This document shows, one piece after another, positions 20,867 through 32,429 of a stretch of DNA of 64,000 nt. The stretch spans positions 372,001 to 436,000 of the forward strand of contig JADNYV010000001.1 of assembly GCA_015501055.1 (NCBI GenBank). The letters are read 5' to 3'. The notes under the pieces are model-generated. The model searched no databases. It saw nothing but the letters and a program-made list of their open reading frames with translations, and had not been told where the DNA came from. A program made the translations under genes and the position numbers. Position 1 is the stretch's first letter; every line of letters starts with the position of its first letter. This stretch comes from Mucidula mucida. Its lineage: Eukaryota > Basidiomycota > Agaricomycetes > Agaricales > Physalacriaceae.

Positions 20867-23800
20867 ATGTCGGATTGGAATATAGGACTCAACGACGTAT
20901 CAGAGGAGGCACAGGCCCAGAAAGACAAGGTCGCCAGCAAAGGTCCGTCGCCAGTGTATTGGCCAGTACCCAGCTACTGACCAGCGCATACAGACACCCA
21001 GATCGCCGCTCAACAGACACAACTATCGAAACAAGCCGACGAGCTAGAAGAGTTACAAAACTCGCTCAACGATGCGCTACACAAAGTGCGTGATTCGCTT
21101 TCCATTCCTTGCATCTCAGAGAACTCACTTGTATCCAGCTAACATCAGAAAGCAACCGCGCCCTACGCCTTGAAAAGGACCTCGCGAAATCCAACGATGA
21201 CCTGCAGAACGAGAAGATATCCCTTCAAAACACCACCGTTGCCCTCGACTCCGCCCGTCGCCAACTCAAGGAAAAGGATCTCGAAAACAGAGAACTACTA
21301 TCCCACATTGACACTCTTTCACACCAATCGGGGGAGCAGAAGGGACGCACTGCCCAGCTGGAGAAGGAGAAATCCACGCTTTCCAATCGTGTTCAAGAGC
21401 TGGAGGCCAATCTCAAGCACTTGAGCTCAGTCCCGTCATCCAAGCTACCGCGCGCTTCAAGTCGACCGCGCACATCCTCATTATCCAATATGCGAATCAC
21501 AAACCTCGAACTCGAGCTGGAAGACGTGCAGCGTCAAGTCTCAGCCAAAGAGCAGGAACTCCGAACGGTAACTCAGAAGCTCAACATGGAGGTCACGCGA
21601 GCAGAGAACGAGAAGAGTTCCATAGAGCGTACTCTGACTAAACGCGTATCCGAACTGGAAATGCACCTCGAAGAAAAAGAGGACGAGCTTGAGTATCTGC
21701 GGAACGGCGCTGGAGGTAGTGGCGACAGGGAGGCGGAACTCATGCAGCGGATAGACGAGGATGAAGCCAAGATCCACGCGTTGGAAATGCTTATTGGCGA
21801 TGCGGAGGACGTCAATGTCGTTCGTGACGCCCTCAGGAAGACTGAGAAGCAGCTTCAAGGCGAGAGGGAGAAGCTCGCTGAGTGCACCCGTCGACAGGTT
21901 GAACTAGTTCAGGAGAAGGAAGAGGCACTGGACGAACTTGAGGACTCCCGAGACAGAATAAAGTCACTCGAACGCGAAGTAGAGGAGCGAGAGACGTTCA
22001 TTTCCGCCTTAAAACGGTGTGTATCCATTGGTTCTCAACGAAGTCTAACTTCATTGTATTACAGGAACGTCACCGATCTACGGCGAGTCAAAGTTCATCG
22101 GATTCTTCGCGCTTTCCACCTCCAAATCAACAGACAGTAGAAGACATTGAGCGTTTGCTATCTGCTATCCATCGACTGCGCCACGAGCGCGACGAACTCC
22201 GCCGGCAGTTGAAATTCTTGGAAATGGAACACAAATTCAACCTGGAAGAGCTCGAGAAAATGCGCTCCACAACTCCCGCACCTCCTCGTTCTGAATATTC
22301 CGACGACTATGGTCTTGACCTGACAGTCGCTGCATTAGGTGTCGTGATCGACCATCTCGCTTCGGAAGCGGATCACACAGTCGATCTGCTCGCACAGCGA
22401 GACGCTATACTGCAACGAACGGAGCTAGATTTGCAGGAGCTTCGTCTTCAGATGGGAGCACACCAAGAGTCTTTGGAGGAAACCACGGTGCACCGTGGTG
22501 AAGTTCAAAAGCAGCTGGAAGCCAAGGAGGTCGCTTGGAATAAACGCCTTGAAGAGGTGACGGCAGCTTCTGAAGAAGCTAAAGAAGCTGTAACCCAACT
22601 CGACGCCCAACTCACTGATATGTCTCATGCTCTTGAGGACGCTGAATCCGAGCGAGACTCCCTGAGGCTACAGGTTGAGAACCTCAGTACGGATTTGCGA
22701 ACTGCTCAAGACGAACTTGCAGAAGCGGAAAGTCGTTACAGTCCCTCCAGTCCAATCAGCTCTCCGATATGTCGTCGAGTGAAGCGACCAGAGCGCTTTC
22801 CGGCACCATTGAGGAGCTCGAGAAGCGCATCTTGCGCCGCAACGAGCAGATTGGACTCCACCAACATGATATCAAACGGTTGGAGACGAATATGCGGTTG
22901 CAGGAGGAACGGATATCCGAGCTGACCTGCGAGCTCGAGACTATGTTGGCCGAGAAGAACGCGATGGTTGAGGATTGCGCAGACGCTCGTGAAGCTCGCG
23001 ACGATGCCGTTTCGAGGTGCGAGGTGCTGGAAATGGAGACAGAAACACTTCGCGAGGAGACGGTCACGGCTGAGACCTTGATCCATGTCATCTTCGATAC
23101 GGTCAACAAGTCGCGTTCTAGGATCCACATGCTTACGTCCGAAGCTCTCCACGCGAACGCGTATGCTGAACGTCTCGAGATGGAGCGCAACGACGCGCTA
23201 CGATCCGTCGACGAAGTATCTCTTGCCCTCGACGATGTCCAGGAGCACCTATATATATCCACTGCCGACACGCAGCAGGCTACCGTTGCGCTCGCCAGCT
23301 CCCAGGTAGAACTTAACCGGCTTTCGTCGTTGATAAATTCTTCCGACAATGGACACTCACACACGGAGCAACGCATAGCCCAGTTACAGGGCGATTTGGA
23401 GACTTGCATGGCTCAGCGGGACGAAGTTTCTGGTCAGCTCGACGACCTTCGCCAGGCCGCAAAGGCGTCAGATCTCATTTGGGAGGCCAGCAAGGCAGAG
23501 CTAGAGAAGGAGGTCGCCGATGCACAAGCCACCATCTCATCTTTGGAGGCAAACATCGGGAGGCCTTGAAGGACGCCCTCAATCAGCTTCCGAGAAAGAG
23601 AAGCACCTTGCAAACAACAGCGCTGAGCAGGAAGCGCTTGTGCAGCTCAAATGAAGCACGTGGAGGAGATGGGTATCTTCACTCTCGCCTCATTGAAACA
23701 GCAAGTGTTCTTGAAGAGACGCAGACTCGCTATGACGCTTGCGAAGCTGAACGCCAGGAAAGCGTCAAGGAGCTTACGGAGGCCAAAGCGGAACTTGCCA

Positions 23801-25664
23801 AGCAGGTCATCGCGATTGATGATGGCATAGCGCAGTGTAAAAGAATGTCGCAAGAACTTCAGGAGACGCGATCGGGCTGGGAGGAGGAGAGGACTCGTCT
23901 AGAAGCCAACCTGGAGAGTCTGAAGACGGACCTTGAACGGCTGAGGCGGCCAACGACAGTTTGAACGCACTTCACCAGGCTCAGATTTCTCGCAGCCAGG
24001 AAGACAGTAGTGCTCAACTCCGTCGATTGCAAGACGAACTTACCACTCTCACTAGCCGACTTGACGAACAGACCACCAAGCTTGCTCAGACTACCGCTGA
24101 GGCAGATCGGTTGAATTCGGCTTTGAAGCAGAGGTCGACGGTCGGAATGCTGATCGTGCGGCACACGCTCAGGACCTAGCAGAGGCCGAAGAGCGATGCC
24201 GTGATTTGGATGCTCTCAATGCTGAACTCAGACGAGACGTAGACTCTATCCAAAGCGAGCTCAACAACGCCCAGAACCAGATCGCGGAGTTGGAGACTGA
24301 AATCACACAGTACCAGCAAGACAACACCGCGTTAGAGGCCGAAGTGCAGCGCGAGATGTCGTTGACGCGCTATCTGCAAAGTCAAGTGAAGGATTTGTAA
24401 GCGAAGGAGTCGAATCGATATGTGCACGATACTAATTCATTATGTAGGGAAGAACGTCTGGCTTCTGAAACCGCGAAGCATGAGCAGTGTCGCGCACTGC
24501 TTGCGCGAACAGAGAAGTCTGCGAACACCGCAGAGGTCAACTTCAATATGCAGACCTCTCATCACAAGCGGGAAATGTCCCAGATTCAGCGCGAACTGTC
24601 GAATCTGAGGGCTAAGCCTAACTTGGACCACATCGTTGCGGAATTGGAAGAGCGAAACAACGAGATGGAGGAGCTTCTCAGGGCCAAGTGCAACGAGATT
24701 GAGGAGAACGACGACAAGACTCTTGAGTAAGTCCCTTCGACAACGAACGTAGACTAATACTCATGGTGATGACAGAATGCTGAAGGAGAACAAGAAGCTA
24801 GCTACCAAGGTCGAGTCTCTCACTCGGAAGGTGCAGAACCTGCAAACAAAGTTGGCTGCAGCGAAAGCATCAAATTCGGCACCTACTACTGCTCAGAGTC
24901 ATGAAGACGTCCCCGCTTCTGGGGACTCGTCCCGAGGCGTTTCTCCGGCGAATTCTCAACCATCCCTCTCATCATTCCCTCGTTCTCGATCCACCACGAT
25001 GACAAGTTCCGCTGAGACTACATTCACAGCCGCTACTACTTCCAGTCGGGCGCCACCACCAAACCGACCGTCACCGCCACTTCAGGCCTCCTCTTCTTCC
25101 TCTCGAGTCTCTCCCCCCACATCTAGCGCACAACCATTATCTTCCCGCCCTCGTTCTACTACTGTTTCCAGTACACATAACCCTACATCCACGCCGAATT
25201 CGCGGATGCCTGCAAATCGCATAGCGTCGGGGCCTTCTTCTTTACCACGACCGAAGACACCAGAAAGAAGAGCTTTTTCAAGAGCCGGCCACCGCGCAGC
25301 AGCTTCGCCAGACAAATATGACCCGCCTCCGTCTGCTGTCGGCAAGAAGCGGGCTGCCCCGGATGATTTCGCGAACATCCCGGCCCAGGCCTTCACCGCA
25401 GACAGTGTGCCTGATCAGCACGCCGAAACTGGAACCCCACGTCTCCAAAAGGTCATGAACAACATCCATACGGGATTTACCCCGATGCGGCATAAAGGCA
25501 GCAGACCACTCATTTCCGTGTCTCCAAAACGTCCGACCGCTGCCTTGCCGATTATGAACGATCTGACGAACAATCCTGAACCGGTGGAAGAGAAGCAGCC
25601 TACGAAGCGGAGTTGGTTGGGGAAGATTAGAGGGGCGCAGGTTCCGCTGCAGGGAAGGTTTTAG
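20867..25664 (+). CDS. long coiled-coil protein, reading frame broken by apparent one-base deletions
   Basis: The gene begins MSDWNIGLNDVSEEAQAQKD. After two introns (near 20942-20991 and 21087-21138) it forms a very long coiled coil rich in Glu, Lys, Leu and Gln (for example LEKEKSTLSNRVQELEANLK). A Ser/Pro/Thr-rich tail at 24860-25500 follows, then a basic end, KRSWLGKIRGAQVPLQGRF. Introns near 22018-22063, 24398-24447 and 24727-24776 are normal. Between 22.73 and 24.13 kb the coding frame changes at seven points: near 22736, 23551, 23588, 23649, 23671, 23942 and 24127. At each one, adding a single base restores a continuous coiled coil, for example KHREALKDALNQL then SEKEKHLANNSAEQEALVQL. 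Its partner is unknown; a cytoskeletal, spindle or septum scaffold is only a guess. It is either a recently broken gene or one affected by consensus errors. Confidence 0.7.
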
Positions 25665-26309
25665 TTCCTTTGCCTCGGTCCTGAGTCGGGACACTCGTGT
25701 TGTATCTCTAGCATTTTTCCTACCTTCTACGCATCTATTTATCTCATGTACCTATAAGTATCATGCTATTATGACGTTTCATGTGCAAGAGCGTTGAAAG
25801 ATATGGTTATAACCATTCAACCACTGCTTCGAGTTAGAGTAGGTCCATACGAAAATCAACAGAATTCTCATTGGACATGATGGCTGCATACATCTCGTTG
25901 CGCGCGCAGATAATCTGGATGAGGAATCACTCCAGCAGGAACTTCGGTCAATTCCCAAGGCAATGAAGCACATGAGGCCAATCAATGGGCTTTCATATTC
26001 GATAAAGATGAGCATGCGAGTGGTAATCGCAGTGCTATTATAGATTCAAGAGAAATGAGTGATAGCGGGACATGAGCGACCGGCTTCGAGTATAGATCTC
26101 CATTCGTACATTCTGCGATGCACGATGGACGATAGACGCAGAACGTAGCTGGATGCTATGACACGTCAACTTGAGTCCAAAACCGCGGTATATATAAATG
26201 GCACACTGATATGTCGCGATCGGGTTTGAAGGTTTCGTTTGTTCGGATTTAGCGCAGGAAAAACCTGGTATTTCGTCACTGTGCAGGTAAGCGATTACTT
26301 TTGAACCAG
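25665..26309. other. intergenic, convergent 3' ends
   Basis: About 645 bases between the convergent coiled-coil gene and the alpha/beta-hydrolase gene. A TATATATAAA tract lies near 26188-26200. Short open frames lack splice context or family features. Nothing else was recognised. Confidence 0.4.
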
Positions 26310-27532
26310 TTACAAGAGGGCCTTCGTATGACTGTACGTGGAACCTGAGGTGTTAAGAAATTTCTCGATGACGGCGCACCACCTCTCAGCTTCGTAGTAC
26401 TCGAACCAGTTGTGACCAAAGTCAAGACTGTCAATCTGCCCCACAGAATCCCCGACTTTCACCATTCGAGCATGTGGGATTAGTTTCAGAAGCTTCAACC
26501 CGTCGGAGAATGGAACAACGGTGTCCAGAGTGCCGTGAATGATCAAAACAGCAGGTCCATGAGGAGCTGGCTTGAGATTCGCGTGCAAACCCTGAAACGA
26601 GAAACCGAGCATCTGGTTCAAGAAGGCGGGACCTTCGTCAACATTTTCGTCATGTGGCGAAATGATAATGCACTCACAGCACGACCTTGCAATACTAGGC
26701 ACGTATGGTCAATGCGTTCTTCCGAAGGCGTACTGCTACTTACTTATTGTCCGCATCGGTCTATGTAATGTTAACACAAGATTCTCAGGAAAGTCGGCTT
26801 CTTACCGTCCGATTGTCATCCGTTCTAGCATGTCTTCGAACCGTACGGCGTTAATAGGATCGTTCAACCAGAAAGGATCGAATGTTGCTGCTAATGTTGG
26901 TCTCACTAAATTCTTCTTATCTTCAAGCGTCAGACGTTTGTTCTTGTCAGGCGGTCGGGCAAGAGGCAGGCCGTATTTCCCGTTCTCCTCGGTCAAAAAG
27001 GAGGTAGAAGGAGTCGTGCCAGCAAGGAGGACGTGAGTAATGCGTAACCTAAGGGAAATAGGATCCTCTGGAAGATATGGGAAAAGAATTAGTTGCTGGG
27101 CGATGACACCTGCAGTTTCGATAAGTCGAAGATTGTGCAGCATGCTGAGCTACTAACCACCCATTGAGAATCCACAAAGAGCAATATCCTTCCATTCTAG
27201 GTGTTGTAACAAATAGAGGAGGTCGCGGGCCATTGACCTGATCGTCAGCTGGTCACTCGCTGCAGTCAAATCGGAAGAAGCAAAAGTCGAGTCTCCAATG
27301 CCTCTGTGGTCGAATACGAGTACTTGAAAGAATATCAACGACGATATGAAGCACGAGCGATGCACTCACCTCGTCGAGCTCGGGAGAGTAGAGGAATAAT
27401 TCGTTGCCAGTCACCGCGCGTATTGGACACACCACCAATGAGGACTAGCGGCTGGCGGGTCCCATTTTCGGACCCGTAAATCTCATAGGCTAAACTAGCA
27501 CCGTCCGGTAATGTAACATAGTTCAGAGGCAT
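26310..27532 (-). CDS. alpha/beta-hydrolase (AB hydrolase-1 fold)
   Basis: A cytosolic hydrolase of unknown substrate. It starts MPLNYVTLPDGASLAYEIYG, a usual opening strand for this fold, then LVLIGGVSNTRGDW and, after an intron, VLVFDHRGIGDSTF. The nucleophile elbow is IALCGFSMGG, with Ser as catalytic residue. The acid is probably the Asp in LIIHGTLDTVVPFSDG and the base the His in LDFGHNWFEYYEAERW. The cap region contains FPYLPEDPISLRLRITHVLL and KKNLVRPTLAATFDPFWLND. It ends ERWCAVIEKFLNTSGSTYSH before the stop. Introns of about 50 to 65 bases lie near 27315-27365, 27140-27160, 26760-26805 and 26640-26680. No signal peptide is present. It may be an esterase, epoxide hydrolase-like enzyme or lipase-like enzyme; the sequence does not decide. 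Confidence 0.85.
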
Positions 27533-28322
27533 TTTGTCAGGAGGAGGATTGATATGAGCCGATGCAGACTTTGTGCAGACAGCGAGGACTTGAGCTCTGA
27601 GTTGCTTGAAGGTTGAAATCTCTCAGAACCTGAAGCGCTAAAGGCTAAAGCAGAGCGCCGATTGATGGCGACAACCGTCACGTGGATTTTTTCGCACCTC
27701 AACCTTACTCACGGTAGCGCTTCCTGAGCCTTCCTCGACTCTCGAGACGACATACAGCGTATATACACGGGAAATACCGCTCGGTACCGGCGCACATGTA
27801 CTTGCGGCAGGAGGTGTCTCTGCCCCCATCCGAAGGTGCTACTACTACCAGTAAATGATGACCGCGCTTCGGGATAGTCGCATAACCGGGACGTATGAAA
27901 GCTTGAACTACCCAACGTGAATACTTGACAACGATGCAAGATGTTCGCTGAATCGCAATGATGATACCATATCAACCACTTGGACAACAGACACGAGATT
28001 GGGAAGCTATTGTTGTTATCAGGTCAGTCTCTTTTGACCACCCGACTCTGCTTCTTCTGATCTAAGTACCCTATAAGATATTTTTAGGTCAAGACGTGAT
28101 TTGGTGTAAAAATAGCGATACTCCTGCTCAGAGGCATGGTAAAGCCATCTGTTACACATTTTGCCCGCCTGGAACAAACAGTAACAACCGAATCACCCGC
28201 GTAGAAGCAGTGAAAGCATATGGACGGCTGGGCTACCGCGAGTCCCTAGACTCATATAAAATGGACAGGAAGCAGCCTTAAATCGACACTCAACAGTCAC
28301 TTCTTTGGGTACCACGTCAACC
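27533..28322. other. intergenic region between hydrolase and first protease
   Basis: About 790 bases holding the upstream regions of both divergent genes. Minus-strand open frames at 27640-27990 have no supported start or splice context. The right end carries a TATA element for the protease. No repeat or RNA gene was seen. Confidence 0.4.
28255..28260 (+). promoter_or_regulatory. TATA box of the first aspartic protease gene
   Basis: TATAAA within CTCATATAAAATGG lies 63-68 bases upstream of the start codon. The spacing fits a strong inducible promoter for a secreted enzyme. Confidence 0.55.
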
Positions 28323-30095
28323 ATGCAGCTCGTCTCTACTGCCTTCTTTGCCGCTCTCCTCTTCGTCGTCAATGCCAACCCTGTGGTAGTGTCCCGCAGC
28401 CCCGTCACCCTCCCCGTTGCCAGAAAGTTCAATCTGGGCAATGGAACAACGACGCTCCTGCAGCGAGACCAAGCTCGTGCTGCTTCGCTCAAAGCGCGCG
28501 CACAAAGTTTTACCGATGGCGGCGAGACTAGCAAGCGCGCTATTATCAACGAAGACGTCGATAACGTTGCGGTTCTTTACACTGCTTCTATTGGAGTCGG
28601 CAGTCCCGCCACCAACTGCATGTGTTCCGTTCCTCCGCGACCACCGAAACTGATGCGAGAATTGTAGATGAATTGCTCATTGATACCGGAAGCTCCAACA
28701 CTTGGGTTGGCGCCGGAACTGCCTACAAGACGACGTCTACGAGCACTAAGACGAGCAATTCCGTTGTAAGTCTCCCCGCGTGAAGTTCCTATTGAGCCAA
28801 AACACTGACGTCCGCTCTAGTCTGTCACCTATGGCTCCGGTTCTTTCTCTGGTGAATTTCACCTCTGTGCATCATAACACCAAGACTGATGCGATTACTC
28901 GCACAAGGTACCGAATATACTGACCAAGTGACCATTGCCAACGGCCTGGTAATCAGCAAGCAGTCGATTGGTGTCGCGTCGCAATCTTCAGGGTTGGTCT
29001 TTCCTACTTCTTCCCTAACCTTATCTTATCCCCGTCAGTTTCGATGGCTTTGATGGTATCCTTGGGTGAGCCGTCTCTCTCCCTGCCTTAGAAGACATGC
29101 ACTCAAACACAACCACAGGATCGGTCCCGTTGATCTTACACAGGGTGGGTCATTCAACGCGTCGCCCGAAGGAGCGTCACTGAAAAATGTTCTTAAGGAA
29201 CATTGTCTCCCGCGAGCAGCACCCTCATTCCTACCGTCACGGACAACCTATTCTCACAGGGTACCATCACTGGCAACGAGATTGGTATCTTCTTTGCCCC
29301 CACGACTTCCACTGAGACCGAGAACGGAGTCCTCAGCTGGGGTGAGTTGACGTTCTTCATCGAATTATCCCCAACTAACGAGAATACGTGCTAGGCGGTG
29401 TTGATACCTCCAAGCTCACAAGCGACGTATCGTACACGTGTGTCATTTATCCTTCTTCAATCCCATGTGGGGGCTGATGCGCACCCCAAGGTCTGTGACA
29501 TCTACCTCTCCGGCCAAGTTTTACTGGGGTATCGACGAGTCCGTTACTTATGGAACGTCGACGACCATCCTCTCGTCTACTGCTGGCATCGTTGACACTG
29601 GTACGTCGACAGACCGAAAGAATGCTTCTTGCTCAGCTGATTCGACCTATATAGGCACAACCTTGGTGCTCCTGGCGACCGACGCCTACAACCGATACCT
29701 CTCCGCTACTGGTGCGACGCTGGACAGCACGACAGGGTTGTTGCGCATTACAACCGCGCAGTTCTCCAACTTGAAGAGCTTGTTCTTCAACATCGGTGGC
29801 GTAAGACCCCTCCATTTGCAACCTGAGTTGGACATTTCGTTAATCCACGAATCTCTAGAAATCATACGAGTTGACAGCCAACGCGCAAATTTGGCCTCGC
29901 TCGTTGAACAGTGCTATTGGTGGCTCTGCCAGCAACATATACCTGATCGTCGCGGACCTTGGCAGCAACTCCGGCGAAGGTCTTGATTTCATCAACGGCT
30001 ATACGTTCCTGGAACGTTTCTATTCTGTCTACGACACAGCAAACTCTCGTATTGGGTTCGCCACGACATCTAGCACCACCGCCACCTCCAATTAA
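28323..30095 (+). CDS. secreted aspartic protease, polyporopepsin-like (copy 1)
   Basis: A pepsin-family (A1) endopeptidase with signal peptide MQLVSTAFFAALLFVVNA, a propeptide with VVVSRSPVTLPVARKF, and the mature enzyme starting near VAVLYTASIGVGSPATN. The first catalytic motif is LLIDTGSSNTWVGAGT and the second is STAGIVDTGTTLVLLATDAY. Between them lie VTYGSGSFSGTEYTDQV, SSGFDGFDGILGIGPVDL and TLSPASSTLIPTVTDNLFSQ. It ends GEGLDFINGYTFLERFYSV then YDTANSRIGFATTSSTTATSN before the stop, which is the polyporopepsin style. About eleven exons are needed. One intron uses a GC donor. The intron at 29145-29197 has a TTAAG acceptor and gives TQGTLSPASS. All exons join in frame without a stop, so this copy appears functional. 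Extracellular protein digestion is the expected role. Confidence 0.9.
28618..28667 (+). other. GC-AG intron in protease copy 1
   Basis: The exon ends ACC-AAC-T, the donor is GCATGT at 28618, and the acceptor ATTGTAG ends at 28667. Joining gives PATNYELLIDTGSS, as required by the family. The same intron in copy 2 (30971-31023) has a GTATGT donor, so the two copies differ by the donor T/C. Confidence 0.8.
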
Positions 30096-30675
30096 GCAGT
30101 GTTTGTAAGATATCGAGCTGTAGGTATATCAAATATTTATTGTGTTGTTGTGCCTGCCCGTGAAGGATGTTCACTCCCAATTTTTTCAAGTGCTATTTTG
30201 ATCAAACACAGGAGCATGATAACCGTAGGAATCTGAAGTACGAACTTGAATAGTCTACATCGGGAGAACTGCCACTGATGTCAAGATACAGGGGAGGAGC
30301 ACTGCTCGCGCGAGCAAGATTCCGAGACGTGAGTCCGTCCAGAGGGTGTGTAAATCGTCAAACAATGTGAGACGATATGAGAGCCACCGAAACTAAAACA
30401 ACAAACATCGACTGAACTGTGCTTGGTATATGTTATGACGCAAGTTAACCGCGTTAAATGCCGGATCGGGTTATCACCTCCTCGGATATTCGATAGGGTC
30501 TACACCCCTACCTCACCCGCATATTCCTCGACATCTTGTACTACTTATATCTCCCCGTCTTAGACGCATCTCTCCCGTTAGCGACAGCGACCTAAGCTAT
30601 GAATTCATCAACAGACCACAAATCAACGCCTCCTGCCCTGTCTGCCCCTCCCTAACTCGTCGCTCAAAACCAAAT
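30096..30675. other. spacer between the tandem protease genes
   Basis: The 580-base spacer holds the 3' flank of copy 1 and the promoter of copy 2. The short pyrimidine-rich stretch just before the second start (CTGCCCCTCCCTAACTCGTC) resembles a transcription-start region. No exon is visible. Confidence 0.4.
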
Positions 30676-32429
30676 ATGCAGCTTGTCTATACCGCCTTCT
30701 TTGCTGCTCTGCTCTATGTGGTCGACGCCAACCCTGTGGTAGTATCCCGAAGCCCCGTCAGTCTTCCAGTTGCTAGAAGGTTCAACTCGGGCAACGGAAC
30801 GATGACGCTGGTGCAGCGGGACCAGGCTCGTGCTGCCGCTTTGAAAGGACGCAGTCAGCGTCTGGCTGATAGCAGTGATATAATAGAGCGTGCCGTGATC
30901 AACGAAGACATCACTAACGCCGCGATGATATATACTGCGTTCATAGGAGTTGGGTGCCCCGCTACCACTTGTATGTGACTACATCCTGCTCTGCCATCAC
31001 AGAAACTGATATGGGAATTGTAGACGATCTAATCATTGATACTGGAAGCTCTAACACTTGGGTTGGCGCCGGAACTGAGTACATGGTGACATCTACTAGC
31101 GTGAAGACGAGCAATTCCGTCGTAAGTTTCTCCGCGTGAGGATTCAGCTGATACACTGACATCCGCTCTAGTCTGTCACCTATGGGTCCGGTTATTTCTC
31201 TGGCGAGTGCACTGTCCACGCTAAGCATTGCCCCGAAGACTCATGAACTCATTCGCATTAGGTATTGAGTATATCGACAAAGTGACTATCACTAAAGAAC
31301 TGGTGATCAAGCAGCAGTCCATTGGTGTCGCGTCGCAATCTTCAGGGTTGGTGTCTTCTGCTCGTCATCGACGCTTCATCAAAACTTATATTATTCCCGT
31401 CAGTTTAGAAGGGTTTGACGCAATGTCCGGATCGTGCTTTTGAGCATTTCTTGCTACAGAATAGGTCCCGTTATTCTGACGGAGGGTATGTCCCACACGG
31501 AAGTTCCCCTGATTGTCACTGAAAAAGACATCTCAGGAAAACTGTCGCCCGCGAGCCGTACCCTCATTCCCACCGTCACGGACAATCTGTTCTCACAGGG
31601 CACCATCACTAACAACGAGATCGGAATCTTCTTCGCTCCCACAAATGTTCTGGAGAACGAGAACGGAGTATTGACTTGGGGTTAGTTGATATTCAAACTG
31701 TCAAGTCACTTCCAGCTGCTAATTATGTATGCTAGGCGGTGTTGATACCTCCAAGCTCACAAGCGAAATCTGCTACACGTAGGTCTTCCCTTCGCCACTC
31801 TTACGCTTGACGAATGTTTAATGAGCACCTATTAAGGCCTGTGACAACGACTTCTCCTTACAAATTCTACTGGGGCATCGACCAGTCCATCACTTATGGA
31901 AAGTCGACGCCAATTCTCTCGTCCACCGCCGGTATCGTTGACACTGGTATGTCAGCACAGCTATAATGTTTCCGGCTTATCTCACTTCTTCTCTATAGGC
32001 ACAACTGTGGTTTTACTGGCGACCGATGCATTTGACAAATATGTCTGCGCCACTGGCGCAGTACCGGACGCGGATACAGGTCTATTACGCATCACACCTG
32101 CTCAATTCTCCAACCTGAAAAGCTTGTTCTTTAATATCGATGCTGTAAGGTACCTGCCTGATTCTCGTGAGCCACACTAATTTTGATTGTAGAAATCATA
32201 CGAGTTCACGCCTAACGCGCAAATATGGCCTCGGTCGTTGAACACTGCCATCAATGGCACTGTTGACAGCGTATACCTAATTGTCGCAGATCTTGGTAGC
32301 CCCTCGGGTGAAGGTTTTGATTTCGTTAACGGCTACGCCTTCTTAGAGCGCTTTTACTCCGTCTACGACACGGAAAACTCCCGTGTTGGTTTCGCCACAA
32401 CGACTTATACCACCGCCACCTCCAATTAA
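30676..32429 (+). CDS. secreted aspartic protease, polyporopepsin-like (copy 2, possibly impaired)
   Basis: A tandem paralogue of the preceding gene with the same exon plan: signal peptide MQLVYTAFFAALLYVVDA, propeptide VVVSRSPVSLPVARRF, first motif LIIDTGSSNTWVGAGT, second motif GIVDTGTTVVLLATDAF, and an ending with GFDFVNGYAFLERFYSV. The third intron has a GC donor (31203), where copy 1 has GT. In copy 1 the block FDGFDGILGIGPV spans an intron. Here the corresponding place lacks a usual donor (ATGTCCGG/ATCGTG at about 31424-31436). Reading through meets a TGA at 31440-31442. The only in-frame rescue I find is a donor at about 31411 (GTTTGACG), which leaves an exon of about 9 bases and drops about six residues of a conserved segment. 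The product may therefore be altered, or the gene may be dying. Confidence 0.75.
31203..31261 (+). other. GC-AG intron in protease copy 2
   Basis: The exon ends TTC-TCT-G, the donor is GCGAGT at 31203, and the acceptor CGCATTAG ends at 31261. The join gives YFSGIEYIDKVTI, aligning with SFSGTEYTDQVTI of copy 1, whose equivalent donor is GTGAAT. A downstream GT would give the wrong phase. Confidence 0.75.

Larger units (their letters stand above)
28323..32429 (+). repeat. head-to-tail tandem duplication of an aspartic protease gene
   Basis: Two complete genes share exon order, intron positions and most protein motifs, but intron sequences and the spacer have diverged. The duplication is therefore old enough for intron drift but has kept both catalytic DTG motifs in both copies. 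Confidence 0.9.

Noticed and set aside
29145..29197. Apparent frameshift and TAA stop in protease copy 1 relative to the open frame of copy 2
   Set aside because: Both copies have an intron here. Copy 1 uses GTGGGT...CTTAAG and copy 2 uses GTATGT...TCTCAG. After removal both give T(Q/E)G(T/K)LSPAS(S/R)TLIPTVTDN, so copy 1 is intact.
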